A DNA stretch of 25,224 nucleotides from a virus: positions 1 to 25,224 of the IMG/VR virus record IMGVR_UViG_3300046714_000030. One strand, written 5' to 3'. Positions within the stretch are counted from its first letter, which is position 1; each line of letters begins with the position of its first letter. Positions 1-7,997 of this stretch are shown here, piece after piece. The translations under genes were made by a program, and so were the position numbers. The notes beneath the pieces were generated by a model. It searched no databases, was not told where the DNA came from, and worked only from the letters and a program-made list of their open reading frames with translations.

Positions 1-126
1 AGCGATTGCGCCCCCGACATTCGTTACTTTTCACGACGCACAAGTGTTTTTTAATCCGGGGGTTACAGAGGGGTCCGGAGACGCGGGCATAATTCCCGGG
101 CGCAAGTGCGGCATACAGGGGCGGTC
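1..126. other. Non-coding leader upstream of the terminase genes; possible packaging-site region
   Basis: I see no convincing gene here. The stretch is less GC-rich than the rest and contains a six-T run followed by AA around 47-54. A G-rich segment with short TCCGG/CCGGA inverted arms lies around 55-81. In lambda the cos site lies just before the small terminase gene, so a packaging site could sit here, but I cannot recognise one from sequence. The left edge is cut, so a promoter or the end of an upstream gene could also be involved. Confidence 0.25.
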
Positions 127-687
127 GTGATCGAGAAAAAGCTCGACGAATCAGCGGGAAAAGCGAGCGAGCCAGACGAGAAAGTCGTCGCGCTCGACCC
201 GTTCGGCGACGTGGCGGCTCCGATCATCGCGCGGCTCCTGAATCTGACGATCGCGCGCGTTCAACAACTTGCGAAAGAGGGCGTGATCGCGCGCGCTGGA
301 CGCGGGCGCTACAACGTGGCGGCTTGTGTGCGGGGCTACGTCGCCTACTTGCAAGCGCGCGGCGCGCACAAGGTCGAGACCGATCCGGACTCGCTGGAGC
401 CGTTCAAGCGCAAGGCTCACTATCAGGCGGAGTCGGACAAGATGAAGCTCGCGAAGGAGCAAGGCGAGCTTATCCCGGCGGACGAAGTCGAAGACGAGAT
501 GGCGACGATCGCGAAGCTCGTAACCGAGACGCTCGAAACGCTCCCGGATATTCTGGAGCGCGACACGGGCGCGACGCCGCGCCAGATTGCGATCACGGAG
601 CGCGCGATCGATCGCGTACGCGAGACGCTTTACTCGAAGCTGAAGAAGCGCGGCGCGCTCGCGCAACGCAAGGGAGCAACAGATTGA
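106..687 (+). CDS. Terminase small subunit (Nu1-like DNA packaging protein)
   Basis: Likely the DNA-recognition subunit of the packaging motor, which binds the packaging site and recruits the large subunit. Residues about 38-83 form a winged helix-turn-helix-like segment (ARLLNLTIARVQQLAKEGVI, then a basic GRGRYNV wing), typical of the Nu1/DUF1441 group. The C-terminal half is rich in charged helices, as expected for oligomerisation and large-subunit contact. At about 190 residues the length fits lambda gpNu1 (181). The start is uncertain: GTG at 106 gives the longest form, but GTG at 127 (protein starting MIEKK) has a better AGGGG ribosome binding site just upstream. The stop overlaps the next start (TGATG). 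Position directly before the large terminase supports the call. Confidence 0.8.
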   Translation: MRHTGAVVIEKKLDESAGKASEPDEKVVALDPFGDVAAPIIARLLNLTIARVQQLAKEGVIARAGRGRYNVAACVRGYVAYLQARGAHKVETDPDSLEPFKRKAHYQAESDKMKLAKEQGELIPADEVEDEMATIAKLVTETLETLPDILERDTGATPRQIAITERAIDRVRETLYSKLKKRGALAQRKGATD

Positions 688-1148
688 TGCCGCGCTTACG
701 CGAACTCGAAGGGCGCTTCAAACGATGGGAGAGCGCAATCGCTGACAAGGGACACGGTCGCACGTTGCCGGACGGCTCGACGCAATGGGGCGGCTTCCCG
801 ATCGATACGTTCGTCCCCGTCGAGACGCTCGCGGAAGCCGACGGGCTCTGGTTCGACTGCCCGAAGTGCTGGCAAGCGTGGCACGACGCGGGCGCAAAGC
901 CGGAGAAGCTCGGCGAGACGAGCTACCGCCCCGGCGTTCATTCCGTCTTGATCTGGTTCGAGGGTCGACGCGCGCCGCCGCATATCGGACTTGACTCGAC
1001 CGGGAAGTGCGTTCGCTGGGCGATCGGTAAAGACTCGACCGGACTCGACGATCTCGTCTTGACGCCGTCGATCCTTCTCCCGGGCAAGGGTTGCGGCTGG
1101 CATGGCTTCGTGGGCTCGAATGGAGTTCCGCCCGGACACGCGGCGTAA
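687..1148 (+). CDS. Small cysteine-containing phage protein (DUF6527-like), between the terminase subunits
   Basis: A 153-residue protein of unknown function. The ATG at 687 overlaps the preceding TGA and follows an AGGGAG site at 671-676. It contains a CPKC knuckle (Cys58, Cys61), further cysteines at 108 and 136, and histidines at 85 and 139. The end pattern, PSILLPGKGCGWHGFVGSNG followed by PPGHA, resembles the layout of small DUF6527-type proteins, in which a CxxC pair precedes a beta-rich body ending in a Gly-Cys-x-His segment. A zinc-stabilised fold is plausible. Lambda has no gene between Nu1 and A, so this is an addition to the packaging module. It could be a packaging accessory or a small host-interaction protein; neither can be shown here. 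Confidence 0.7.
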   Translation: MPRLRELEGRFKRWESAIADKGHGRTLPDGSTQWGGFPIDTFVPVETLAEADGLWFDCPKCWQAWHDAGAKPEKLGETSYRPGVHSVLIWFEGRRAPPHIGLDSTGKCVRWAIGKDSTGLDDLVLTPSILLPGKGCGWHGFVGSNGVPPGHAA

Positions 1149-3194
1149 ATGAGCTACGCGCGAGCGCGATCCGTCACTGAGCGAACGGCGGAGCTTTACC
1201 GTCCGCCGCGTCGTGCGCTCGCGAGCGAAGTCGCGCGCGCGCATCTGCGGAACGATCGCGATCGCTGGGACGCCGATCTCGCGCCGATGATGATCGAGCC
1301 GCTCGACCAGATATCCTCGCGCGAATACACGGGGATCGTGTTCGTCGGTCCGGCGCGAAGCTCGAAGACGTTCACGCTCGTCGGCGGCGGCGTGTGCTAC
1401 GCCGTGATCGCGAGCCCGGGCGACGGCGCAATCGTGCATATCTCGCAAGACGCCGCGCGCGACTTCTCGCGAACGGACTTCGACCGGATGATTCGCTACT
1501 CGGACGCGCTCGCCGAGCGGCTCTCGCCGTATCGACGCGACGACAATACGTTCGATAAATTCTTCCGCTCCGGGATGATGGTCAAGCTGTCATGGCCCGC
1601 CGTCTCCCAGCTATCGTCGAAGACGCTTAAATACGTCTGGCTCACGGACTACGATCGACCGGAGAATCGCGACGACGTCGACGGCGAAGGTCCGCTCTTT
1701 GATCTCGCGGCGAAGCGGATCGAGACCTACATGAGCCGGGGCAAAGTGATCGCCGAGTCGAGCCCGGGCGAGGAGTTCGTCGACCGCACATGGAAAGCGT
1801 CGACGCCGCACGAAGCGCCGCCCGCTCCCGGAATATTATCTTTATATAATCGCGGTACTCGGGCGCGCTGGTATTGGCGTTGCGCGCATTGTGAAGCTCA
1901 CTTTCAAGCCGAGCCCGGACTCGGAAACTTTCGCCTACTGCCGAAGGAGCGCGAGCATCTGGAGAAGCTCGTCGCATCCGGGACCGATCTCCCGGGGCTC
2001 GCCGAGGAGTTCGCGAAGGTGCCGTGTCCGAAGTGCGGCGCGATCCACGAACAGAGCGAGCGCGGCGAACTCAATCGCGGCGCGGCGTGGGTTCACGAAG
2101 GGGACGTCTGGAACGGCAAGGAGTGGGACACGAACGGACGGCGGCGCTCGAAGATCGCGAGCTACTGGCTCGGCGGCGTGGCGGCGGCGTATCAGCGATG
2201 GGACTCGATCTTGCTGAAACACTTCCAAGCCCTCGCGGGCTATCTCCAGACGAACGACGAGCGCGCGCTGAAAGCGACCGCGTTTACCGATCAGGCTTTC
2301 CCGTACACGCCGCGCGCGGTCGCGCGCCGCCGGACCGCCGACGAGTTCTCGACGCGCTCGGAAGACTGGGCGCAAGGGCTGATCCCGGCGGGCGTCGCGT
2401 TCTTAATTACCGCGATCGACGTGCAAGTCCGGAGCTTCGTCGTGCAAGTTCACGGCTTCGGCGTCGGGCTCGAATCGTGGATCGTGGATCGCTACGTTCT
2501 CGCTATGTCCGAGCGGACCGACGTCGACGGGCGCAAGCTCGCGCTCGATCCGGCGAGCTACGCCGAAGACTGGGACGGGCTGAAAGACGTGATCGAGAAG
2601 ACGTACCCGCTCGACGGCGTCCCGGGCGCGATGATGGGGAGCCACGTCACGGTCTGCGACTCGGGCGGCGCGGAGGGCGTGACGCAACACGCCTACGACT
2701 TTTGGCGCAAGATGCGCGACGCCGGACACGCGCGGCGCTTCGGGCTCGTCAAGGGCGACGGTCGACCGTCCGCGCCGCGCTCGCAAGTCACCTACCCGGA
2801 CACGCGCCGGAGCGGGCGCGACGCCGGAGCCCGGGGCGATATCCCGGTCTGGATGCTCGCGACGACCTTCTGGAAAGACGCGATCTCGGGCGACCTTGCG
2901 CGCGATCAGCGGGGTCCGGGGTTCGTGCATCTCCCGCGCTGGCTGGGGCGCGAGTTCTACGAAGAACTCGTCAGCGAGGAGCGCAACAAGAAGGGCGTCT
3001 GGGAGCGGCTGAAGCCCGGGCTCAAGAATGAAGCGTTCACGCTCGCTTACTACGCGCGCGCCGCCGCCCAGATCGCCGGAGCCGAGAAGATCGACTGGAC
3101 GAAGCCGCCCGCGTGGGCGATCGCGCCGAAGCCGGGAGACAAAACGGAAAAAGTAGTATCCTTCGCCGAACTTGCGAAGGGGTTGAATCAATGA
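1149..3194 (+). CDS. Terminase large subunit (GpA-type ATPase and nuclease)
   Basis: The packaging motor: it cuts concatemeric DNA and pumps it into the procapsid through the portal. The protein has 681 residues, against 641 for lambda gpA. Visible ATPase motifs are a Walker A-like GPARSSKT (67-74), a Walker B-like VWLTDYD (about 163-169) and a coupling segment AESSPG (202-207). Two CxxC pairs (Cys245/248 and Cys293/296) are consistent with a zinc-binding insertion. The C-terminal nuclease domain begins near residue 415, with acidic candidates Asp424 (TAIDVQ) and Asp504 (VCDSGG). The ATG follows the previous TAA directly. The stop overlaps the gpW-like start (ATGA). The GpA family is associated with cos-type packaging, but the cleavage site is not identified. 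Confidence 0.95.
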   Translation: MSYARARSVTERTAELYRPPRRALASEVARAHLRNDRDRWDADLAPMMIEPLDQISSREYTGIVFVGPARSSKTFTLVGGGVCYAVIASPGDGAIVHISQDAARDFSRTDFDRMIRYSDALAERLSPYRRDDNTFDKFFRSGMMVKLSWPAVSQLSSKTLKYVWLTDYDRPENRDDVDGEGPLFDLAAKRIETYMSRGKVIAESSPGEEFVDRTWKASTPHEAPPAPGILSLYNRGTRARWYWRCAHCEAHFQAEPGLGNFRLLPKEREHLEKLVASGTDLPGLAEEFAKVPCPKCGAIHEQSERGELNRGAAWVHEGDVWNGKEWDTNGRRRSKIASYWLGGVAAAYQRWDSILLKHFQALAGYLQTNDERALKATAFTDQAFPYTPRAVARRRTADEFSTRSEDWAQGLIPAGVAFLITAIDVQVRSFVVQVHGFGVGLESWIVDRYVLAMSERTDVDGRKLALDPASYAEDWDGLKDVIEKTYPLDGVPGAMMGSHVTVCDSGGAEGVTQHAYDFWRKMRDAGHARRFGLVKGDGRPSAPRSQVTYPDTRRSGRDAGARGDIPVWMLATTFWKDAISGDLARDQRGPGFVHLPRWLGREFYEELVSEERNKKGVWERLKPGLKNEAFTLAYYARAAAQIAGAEKIDWTKPPAWAIAPKPGDKTEKVVSFAELAKGLNQ

Positions 3195-3391
3195 CGCCGG
3201 AAGAAGAACTGGCGCAACTACAAGCGGCGAGGGCGGCGCTCCTCTCGGGCAAGCAACAAACCGAAGTCCAATACGGCGAGCGGCGCGTGAAGTATGCGGT
3301 CGCCGATCTCGCCGATCTGAACACGCGGATCGCCGAGCTTACGTCGACCGTCTCCGGGACCGAACGCCGTCCGCTCGGCGTGATCTGGTAA
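3191..3391 (+). CDS. gpW-like head completion (head-tail joining) protein
   Basis: A 66-residue protein closely matching lambda gpW in size (68 residues), position and layout: two helices around a short beta hairpin. It has an N-terminal charged helix starting TPEEELAQLQAARAAL, a central SGKQQTEVQYGERRVKY hairpin and a second helix (ADLADLNTRIAEL), ending in a short arginine-containing tail. gpW binds the portal vertex after DNA packaging, retains the DNA and makes the head ready for the tail. The start ATG overlaps the terminase stop, and the stop overlaps the portal start (TAATG), as in lambda A-W-B. The nearby ATG at 3113 in this frame lies inside the terminase gene and would add a non-conserved extension. 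Confidence 0.9.
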   Translation: MTPEEELAQLQAARAALLSGKQQTEVQYGERRVKYAVADLADLNTRIAELTSTVSGTERRPLGVIW

Positions 3392-5058
3392 TGGGCGCGT
3401 CGCTCCCGATCATCGTCGACCAGCGCGGGCAACCGCTCCGGGCAGACGCGGCGTTTAACGCCGCCGAGCGCGCCGGGATGGAACTCGCGTCATGGACCCC
3501 GCCGCTTATGTCGGCGGATGGGGAATGGCTGGGCGAGCGGAACATCGCGCTCGCGCGTGTTCACGATCTGATCCGCAATCACGGCGGCATCTCGGGCGCG
3601 GTCCAGACGCAAGTCGATAACATGGTCGGCTCCGGGCTGCGGCTCGCCGCGAAGCCGAACTGGGAAGCTCTGGGCGTGACTGATCCCGCCCAGCAACTGA
3701 AGATCGAGAGCGCGATCGAGACCGCGTTCGACGACTGGGGGAACGACCCCGGCTACTACTGCGACGTCGAGCGGAACCTGACCTTCGGCGGGCTCGTCGC
3801 GCGCGGTTGCCGCTCGCATCTGACGAGCTTCGAGATTCTCGCGGTCGCCGAGTGGCTGGAGCGCCCGGGCGCGGAGTTCCGGACGACCATCCGGGGCGTC
3901 GATCCGCTCCGGCTCTCCCAGCCGTCGACGGCGATCGAGAGCGCGACCTTCAAGGCGGGGATCGAGTTCGACGACTTCGGCGCGGCGGTCGCGTATCACA
4001 TTGCGAACCGCGTCCCGACGGACCCCTACTCGGTCACGCGCCGGAACGATCTCCTTCGCTGGGTGCGTGTTCCACGGGAAACATCGTGGGGGCGCGCGAA
4101 CGTAATCCACATTTTCGAGCATGAGAAAGACGGGCAGACGCGCGGGCGTGGCGGCATTCTCGCGGCGCTCACGCGCGCGAAGATGCTCGACAAGCATGAA
4201 CAGGCGCATCTCCAGCAATCGATCTTGTCCGCCGTCTACGCGATGTTCGTAACGTCGCCGCTCGGTCAAGACTCGATCGGGCAAGCTCTGGGCGCGGGGC
4301 AGGGGATCGACGCGAATCTCGCGAGCTATCTCGCGGCGAAGACGGACTTCCACAAAGAAGCGAACGTGAAGTTCAACGGGGTCAGAATCCCGCACCTGTT
4401 CCCCGGGGAGAAGATCGAACACTCGAAGCCCGCGCATCCGTCGGCGAACTTCGAGAGCTTCGAGCGCATCTTCCATCGCTACATCGCGGCGTCGCTGAAT
4501 ATGACCTACGAACAGTTCACGAAGGACTATTCGCAGACGAACTACTCGGGGCATCGCGCGGCGTTGCTGGACTATTGGCGCTTCGTGACTGGACGGCGCT
4601 CGTCGATCTCGGGCAAGTTCGCCGGAGCGATCTACGTTCTGTGGCTGGAGGAGTTTCTCGACTCGGGCGGGCTCGACGGGATTCTCCCGAAGGGAGCCCC
4701 GGCGTTCTGGGACGCGAAAGCGGCATGGACGCGCCACGAATGGATCGGCCCGGGTCAAGGTCAGATCGACCCGTTGAAAGAAGCGAATGCGACGATGGTC
4801 GAGTTTCAATGCGGCGTGACGACGCTCGAAGCGGAATGCGCCGCGCGCGGGAAAGACTGGCGCGCGGTCCTGATCCAGCGCGCGCAAGAAGCCGCCGAAG
4901 CGAAGCGGCTCGAAACGCAATACGGGCTCGAACCGGGATCGCTCGACTACGCGAAGGGCGCATCGCCCGCGCCGCCGGGACCAGATGGCGGCGGAGACAC
5001 GGGCGCGCCGCCCGCGAAGAAGGAGCCCGCGCCTACACCGGAGCCCGCCAATGCATGA
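3391..5058 (+). CDS. Portal protein (lambda gpB family)
   Basis: The dodecameric channel at one capsid vertex through which DNA enters and leaves. It also nucleates procapsid assembly and docks the terminase. The 555 residues compare with 533 for lambda gpB. The N-terminal third carries the family-like segment with DLIRNHGGISGAVQTQVDNM and SGLRLAAKPN. The middle carries HIFEHEKDGQTRGRGG, and a WIGPGQGQIDPLKEANA segment lies near residues 450-467. All of these are typical of lambda-type portals. The last 30 residues are a low-complexity Pro/Ala/Gly tail. The gene starts in the TAATG overlap with the gpW-like gene and overlaps the protease start by 8 bases. Confidence 0.95.
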   Translation: MGASLPIIVDQRGQPLRADAAFNAAERAGMELASWTPPLMSADGEWLGERNIALARVHDLIRNHGGISGAVQTQVDNMVGSGLRLAAKPNWEALGVTDPAQQLKIESAIETAFDDWGNDPGYYCDVERNLTFGGLVARGCRSHLTSFEILAVAEWLERPGAEFRTTIRGVDPLRLSQPSTAIESATFKAGIEFDDFGAAVAYHIANRVPTDPYSVTRRNDLLRWVRVPRETSWGRANVIHIFEHEKDGQTRGRGGILAALTRAKMLDKHEQAHLQQSILSAVYAMFVTSPLGQDSIGQALGAGQGIDANLASYLAAKTDFHKEANVKFNGVRIPHLFPGEKIEHSKPAHPSANFESFERIFHRYIAASLNMTYEQFTKDYSQTNYSGHRAALLDYWRFVTGRRSSISGKFAGAIYVLWLEEFLDSGGLDGILPKGAPAFWDAKAAWTRHEWIGPGQGQIDPLKEANATMVEFQCGVTTLEAECAARGKDWRAVLIQRAQEAAEAKRLETQYGLEPGSLDYAKGASPAPPGPDGGGDTGAPPAKKEPAPTPEPANA

Positions 5059-6433
5059 CCTACTGAACTATCCGCGCGTCGCCGCGCGCATCTTCGACGT
5101 CCCGCTTCTGGTCGACCGCTCGAAGCTGAACGTCATTCTCGGCGCGCTCGGCGACCGGATGCAGTTCGACGCGCCGCCGAAGTCTGCCGACGCGGTCGGC
5201 GCGCAACACGCGACGCCCGACTCGCACGAACAAGCCCTTCTCTCCGAAGCCGCGATGAAGAACGTCCCGCTCAAGCGGGCGGACGGCGGCTACTTTATCG
5301 CCGGGGACGTCGCGATCATCCCGATCGTCGGGACGCTCGTTCAGCGGTCCGACTGGATGACCGAGTCTTCGGGCATGGTCGGCTATGGGCGGATCGCGAG
5401 CAAGTTCGCGGCGGCAATGGCGGACCCAGCCGTGGGCGAGATCATGCTCGAAATCGACTCCCCGGGCGGGGAAGTCGCCGGGGCGTTCGATCTGGCGGAC
5501 GGCATCTACAACGCGCGCGGAACGAAGCCGATCACGGCGGTCGCGTCCGAGCTTGCCGCGAGCGCGGCGTATCTGATCGCGAGCGCGGCGGACTCGATCG
5601 TCGTCCCCCGGACGGGCTACGTCGGGAGCGTGGGCGTCGTCGCCGCGCACTACGATATGTCGCGCCAGATGGAGAAGAAGGGCGTCGCCGTGACGTTGCT
5701 CTACGCGGGCGAGAAGAAGGTCGACGGGAACCCGTTCGAGCCGCTCGATCCGCGCGTTCGGGACGAGTGGATGGCGGAGATCAAAGCCGTCTACGGACTA
5801 TTCGTAAACACGGTCGCGCGCAATCTGGGGATTGCTCCCGGGCGCGTTGCGTCGACCGAAGCCGGGACGTTCATGGGCTCGAAAGCCGTCGAAGTCGGCT
5901 TCGCCCATCGCATCAACACCTTTGCGAACGAACTCGGAAACGCTATGCTTCGCGCCAACGCGGGCGGGAACCCTCGCTCGAATCTCTCACATAAAGGAGT
6001 CGATTCCATGATGACCGAGCAAGAGAAGAAAGACGCGGCGGACGCCGCCGCGAAAGCCCGCGCCGACGGTCTCGCCGAGGGCGAGAAGAACGCCGCGAGC
6101 GTCGCCGACAAGAAAGCCGCCGACGAACGGGCGCGCGTTCAAGCCATCCTGACGTCGCCGGAAGCCGAAGGGCGGACCGAACTCGCGAATCACTTCGCGT
6201 TCGGCACGACCATGAGCGCCGCCGACGCGCAAGCCGCGCTCAAGCTCGCGCCGAAAGCCGAGAAGAAGGGACCGCTCGCGTCCGCGATGGACAAGGCGAA
6301 GCCGTCGGGCGTCGCCCCGGACGGAACGGACAATACGGAGACGGTCGAGCGCAAGAAGATCGACAGTCGCGGCATTTACCAGCGTCGGAAAGACGCGGTC
6401 GCCGCCCGCAAGCGTCACGGCATTCCGGCCTAG
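5051..6433 (+). CDS. Head maturation protease, S49/SppA type (gpC-like), with scaffold-like C-terminus
   Basis: A 460-residue protein with the two-part layout of lambda gpC. Residues about 85-290 are an S49 protease domain. LEIDSPGGEVAGAF precedes the likely nucleophile Ser171 in ELAASAAYLIASAAD, and a downstream lysine pair (222-223) before VDGNPFEPLD gives the expected Ser-Lys dyad. From Met320 onward the protein is highly charged and Ala/Lys/Glu-rich, with little predicted globular character, as in scaffolds. The protease acts inside the procapsid to remove the scaffold and process head proteins. The chosen start, ATG 5051, overlaps the portal end. The longer in-frame ATG at 4985 would add an arginine-rich shadow of the portal gene. 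An internal start for the scaffold part is annotated separately. Confidence 0.93.
   Translation: MHDLLNYPRVAARIFDVPLLVDRSKLNVILGALGDRMQFDAPPKSADAVGAQHATPDSHEQALLSEAAMKNVPLKRADGGYFIAGDVAIIPIVGTLVQRSDWMTESSGMVGYGRIASKFAAAMADPAVGEIMLEIDSPGGEVAGAFDLADGIYNARGTKPITAVASELAASAAYLIASAADSIVVPRTGYVGSVGVVAAHYDMSRQMEKKGVAVTLLYAGEKKVDGNPFEPLDPRVRDEWMAEIKAVYGLFVNTVARNLGIAPGRVASTEAGTFMGSKAVEVGFAHRINTFANELGNAMLRANAGGNPRSNLSHKGVDSMMTEQEKKDAADAAAKARADGLAEGEKNAASVADKKAADERARVQAILTSPEAEGRTELANHFAFGTTMSAADAQAALKLAPKAEKKGPLASAMDKAKPSGVAPDGTDNTETVERKKIDSRGIYQRRKDAVAARKRHGIPA
5994..5999 (+). promoter_or_regulatory. Internal ribosome binding site for the scaffold
   Basis: AAGGAG, 8 bases upstream of the in-frame ATG at 6008 and inside the protease coding sequence. 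It is one of the strongest Shine-Dalgarno matches in the window, which argues that it is functional rather than chance. Confidence 0.7.
6008..6433 (+). CDS. Internal in-frame scaffold protein (Nu3-like) nested in the protease gene
   Basis: This is the last 141 codons of the protease gene, probably also made as a separate protein. A near-perfect AAGGAG (5994-5999) lies 8 bases before ATG 6008, in the middle of a coding region where no such site is needed. A second ATG follows at once. The product begins MMTEQEKKDAADAAAK and is rich in Ala, Lys, Glu and Asp, with probable long helices, as in scaffolding proteins. In lambda, Nu3 is produced in exactly this way from within gene C, sharing its C-terminus. 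Scaffold copies would guide capsid shell assembly and then be degraded by the protease domain of the full-length product. Confidence 0.7.
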   Translation: MMTEQEKKDAADAAAKARADGLAEGEKNAASVADKKAADERARVQAILTSPEAEGRTELANHFAFGTTMSAADAQAALKLAPKAEKKGPLASAMDKAKPSGVAPDGTDNTETVERKKIDSRGIYQRRKDAVAARKRHGIPA

Positions 6434-6506
6434 CGCCGAGCGCGCGTCGGAGCTTTCCTTTACTATCCGGCTCGCATCACTCCAAACGAAAACAGGAGAC
6501 TAGAAG
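6434..6506 (+). promoter_or_regulatory. Intergenic leader with strong ribosome binding site before the capsid gene
   Basis: At 73 bases this is the longest gap between genes after the left leader. It ends in AGGAG (6494-6498), 8 bases from the capsid ATG, which suits a highly expressed gene. A short CCGA/TCGG hairpin with a CTTTCCTTTAC stretch after it lies around 6436-6465. I do not see a convincing -35/-10 pair or terminator, so only the ribosome binding site is firm. Confidence 0.5.
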
Positions 6507-7997
6507 ATGGAACCGAAAACAGAAGGTCGCCACGCGGCGAGCTTCATCATGAGCGAAGCGAACGGGAATCGCTCGCGCGAGACCGTCCTGATCGCCGAAG
6601 GTGAAGTCGTCACGGCGGGGCAAGTCATCGCGAAGCGGACGTCGGGCTCGTTCTCCGGCGACTACGTCGCGTTCGATCAAGACGGGAACGACGGCAGCGA
6701 GACCCCGATCGGGATCGCGATCAACGGCGTCGACGCAACGGACGCCGCCGTGAAAGAAGCCATCATCGCGCGCGACGCGGAAGTGAATGGCGATCAACTG
6801 GGCTGGCCCGACGATATCGAAGGGAGCGAGAAAGAAGACGGCGTCTCGGGGCTGGCGGACCTTGGAATCATCGTCCGGCTCCTGATCGTCGCGCTCGCGC
6901 TGGGCTGGATGATGGTCGGCGGCACGACCCCGGAACAAGCGGGGCTCGCGATGGCGCTCGTCGGGCTGGGTATGCTGGACGTCTTCAAGGGCTCGGCGTT
7001 CGACACGCTCTCGCTGACCGACGCGATCAACGAGATTCCGTTCGTCCCCGGGCGCGCGGGAATGCTGATCCCGTGGCGCGAGAACGGCGTGAACACGTTG
7101 TCGATTGCGATCGAGCAAAAGGCGGGCGTTCTCTCGCTTATCAATCCGTCGCCGCGCGGCGGTCCCGGCGAAGCGATCGGGAAACAGACGCGCTCGCTCC
7201 GTATGCTCCGCATCCCGCACTATCAGCGGGACGACGCGATCATGGCGGATGAAGTGCAGGGCGTCCGCGCGTTCGGCTCGGAGACCGAACTCGAAACGGT
7301 ACAGGGCAAGGTAAACGAGCGCATGGCGGAACACGTCGATCTCGGGCTCGACCCGACGCTCGAATATCAGCGCGTGGGCGCGGTGAAGGGCGTGATCCTG
7401 AACGCCGACGGCTCGACGCTGATGAACCTGTTCACCGAGTTCGACGTCTCGCAAGCTGGCGAGATCGACTTCGATCTGGACAACGCGACGCCCGCGAGCG
7501 GCGCGCTTCGCGCGAAGTGCGCGGCGGCGGTCCGGCTCTCGATGGACGCGCTCGGCGGGCTCCCGGTCGTGGGGCTTCATGCTTTCTGCGGCGACACGTT
7601 CTTCGATCAGCTTCTCGCCCACAAGGAAGTCGTCGCGAGCTATCTCACGACGCCGATGGCGCAAGTTCTCCGCGAGGGCTACGTCTACCCGAACGGCGAC
7701 AAGGTCTACGGCGCGTTCGAGTTCGGCGGGATCGTCTGGGAAAACTATCGCGGCAAGGTGAACGGCTCGCCGATCATCGAAGCCACGAAAGCCCATATCT
7801 TCCCGATCGGGAACGGTCTGTTCCGGACCGTGTACGCCCCGGCGGACTACAACGAGACGGTCAACACGCTGGGGCTCCCGCGCTACGCGAAGCAATTCCC
7901 CATGCCGAACGACAAGGGCGTCTCGATGGAAATCCAGTCGAACGCTCTGAACTACTGCACACGCCCGCTCTCCTTGCTGAAAGGCAAGAACACCTAA
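6507..7997 (+). CDS. Decoration protein-major capsid protein fusion (gpD-gpE)
   Basis: One uninterrupted 496-residue frame holds two proteins that are separate in lambda. Residues 1-124 are a head decoration protein of the gpD family: EGRHAASFIMSEANGNRSRE at the start, IGIAINGVDAT in the middle, and the family's usual end ARDAEVNG ... LADLGIIVR. Residues 125-155 are a very hydrophobic linker with two apolar stretches around a GGTTPEQ turn. Residues 156-496 are a major capsid protein starting at a natural-looking Met156 (MLDVFKGSAF, then LTDAINEIPF). They total 341 residues, the same length as lambda gpE. In lambda, gpE builds the shell and gpD trimers clamp it. Met156 (ATG 6972) could serve as an internal start, but I see no Shine-Dalgarno site before it. 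Two sequencing indels bracketing the linker are the main alternative explanation. Confidence 0.9.
   Translation: MEPKTEGRHAASFIMSEANGNRSRETVLIAEGEVVTAGQVIAKRTSGSFSGDYVAFDQDGNDGSETPIGIAINGVDATDAAVKEAIIARDAEVNGDQLGWPDDIEGSEKEDGVSGLADLGIIVRLLIVALALGWMMVGGTTPEQAGLAMALVGLGMLDVFKGSAFDTLSLTDAINEIPFVPGRAGMLIPWRENGVNTLSIAIEQKAGVLSLINPSPRGGPGEAIGKQTRSLRMLRIPHYQRDDAIMADEVQGVRAFGSETELETVQGKVNERMAEHVDLGLDPTLEYQRVGAVKGVILNADGSTLMNLFTEFDVSQAGEIDFDLDNATPASGALRAKCAAAVRLSMDALGGLPVVGLHAFCGDTFFDQLLAHKEVVASYLTTPMAQVLREGYVYPNGDKVYGAFEFGGIVWENYRGKVNGSPIIEATKAHIFPIGNGLFRTVYAPADYNETVNTLGLPRYAKQFPMPNDKGVSMEIQSNALNYCTRPLSLLKGKNT

Noticed and set aside
324-686. N-terminal extension of the cysteine-rich protein gene
   Set aside because: It overlaps the small terminase gene out of frame, and a good start with a ribosome binding site exists at 687.
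2024-3031. Overlapping + strand ORF (335 codons) in another frame of the large terminase
   Set aside because: The product is low-complexity and Arg-rich, typical of an out-of-frame reading of GC-rich coding DNA; the terminase frame has clear motifs.
3490-4920. Long minus-strand ORF (476 codons) opposite the portal gene, and similar ones opposite the capsid gene (6477-7895) and the 769-residue gene (19323-20696)
   Set aside because: They mirror strongly supported + strand genes. Their products are Arg-rich with no domain pattern, and GC-rich third positions remove stops from the antisense frame.
6434-6506. Rho-independent terminator or promoter before the capsid gene
   Set aside because: The only stem is 4 base pairs and the following pyrimidine run is not a T tract; no convincing -35/-10 pair is visible.
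6883-6885. TGA as the natural end of a separate decoration protein
   Set aside because: It is out of frame with the decoration protein frame. Using it would require a frameshift and a second compensating event, and I see no slippery sequence there. Kept as an alternative only if reads show an indel.
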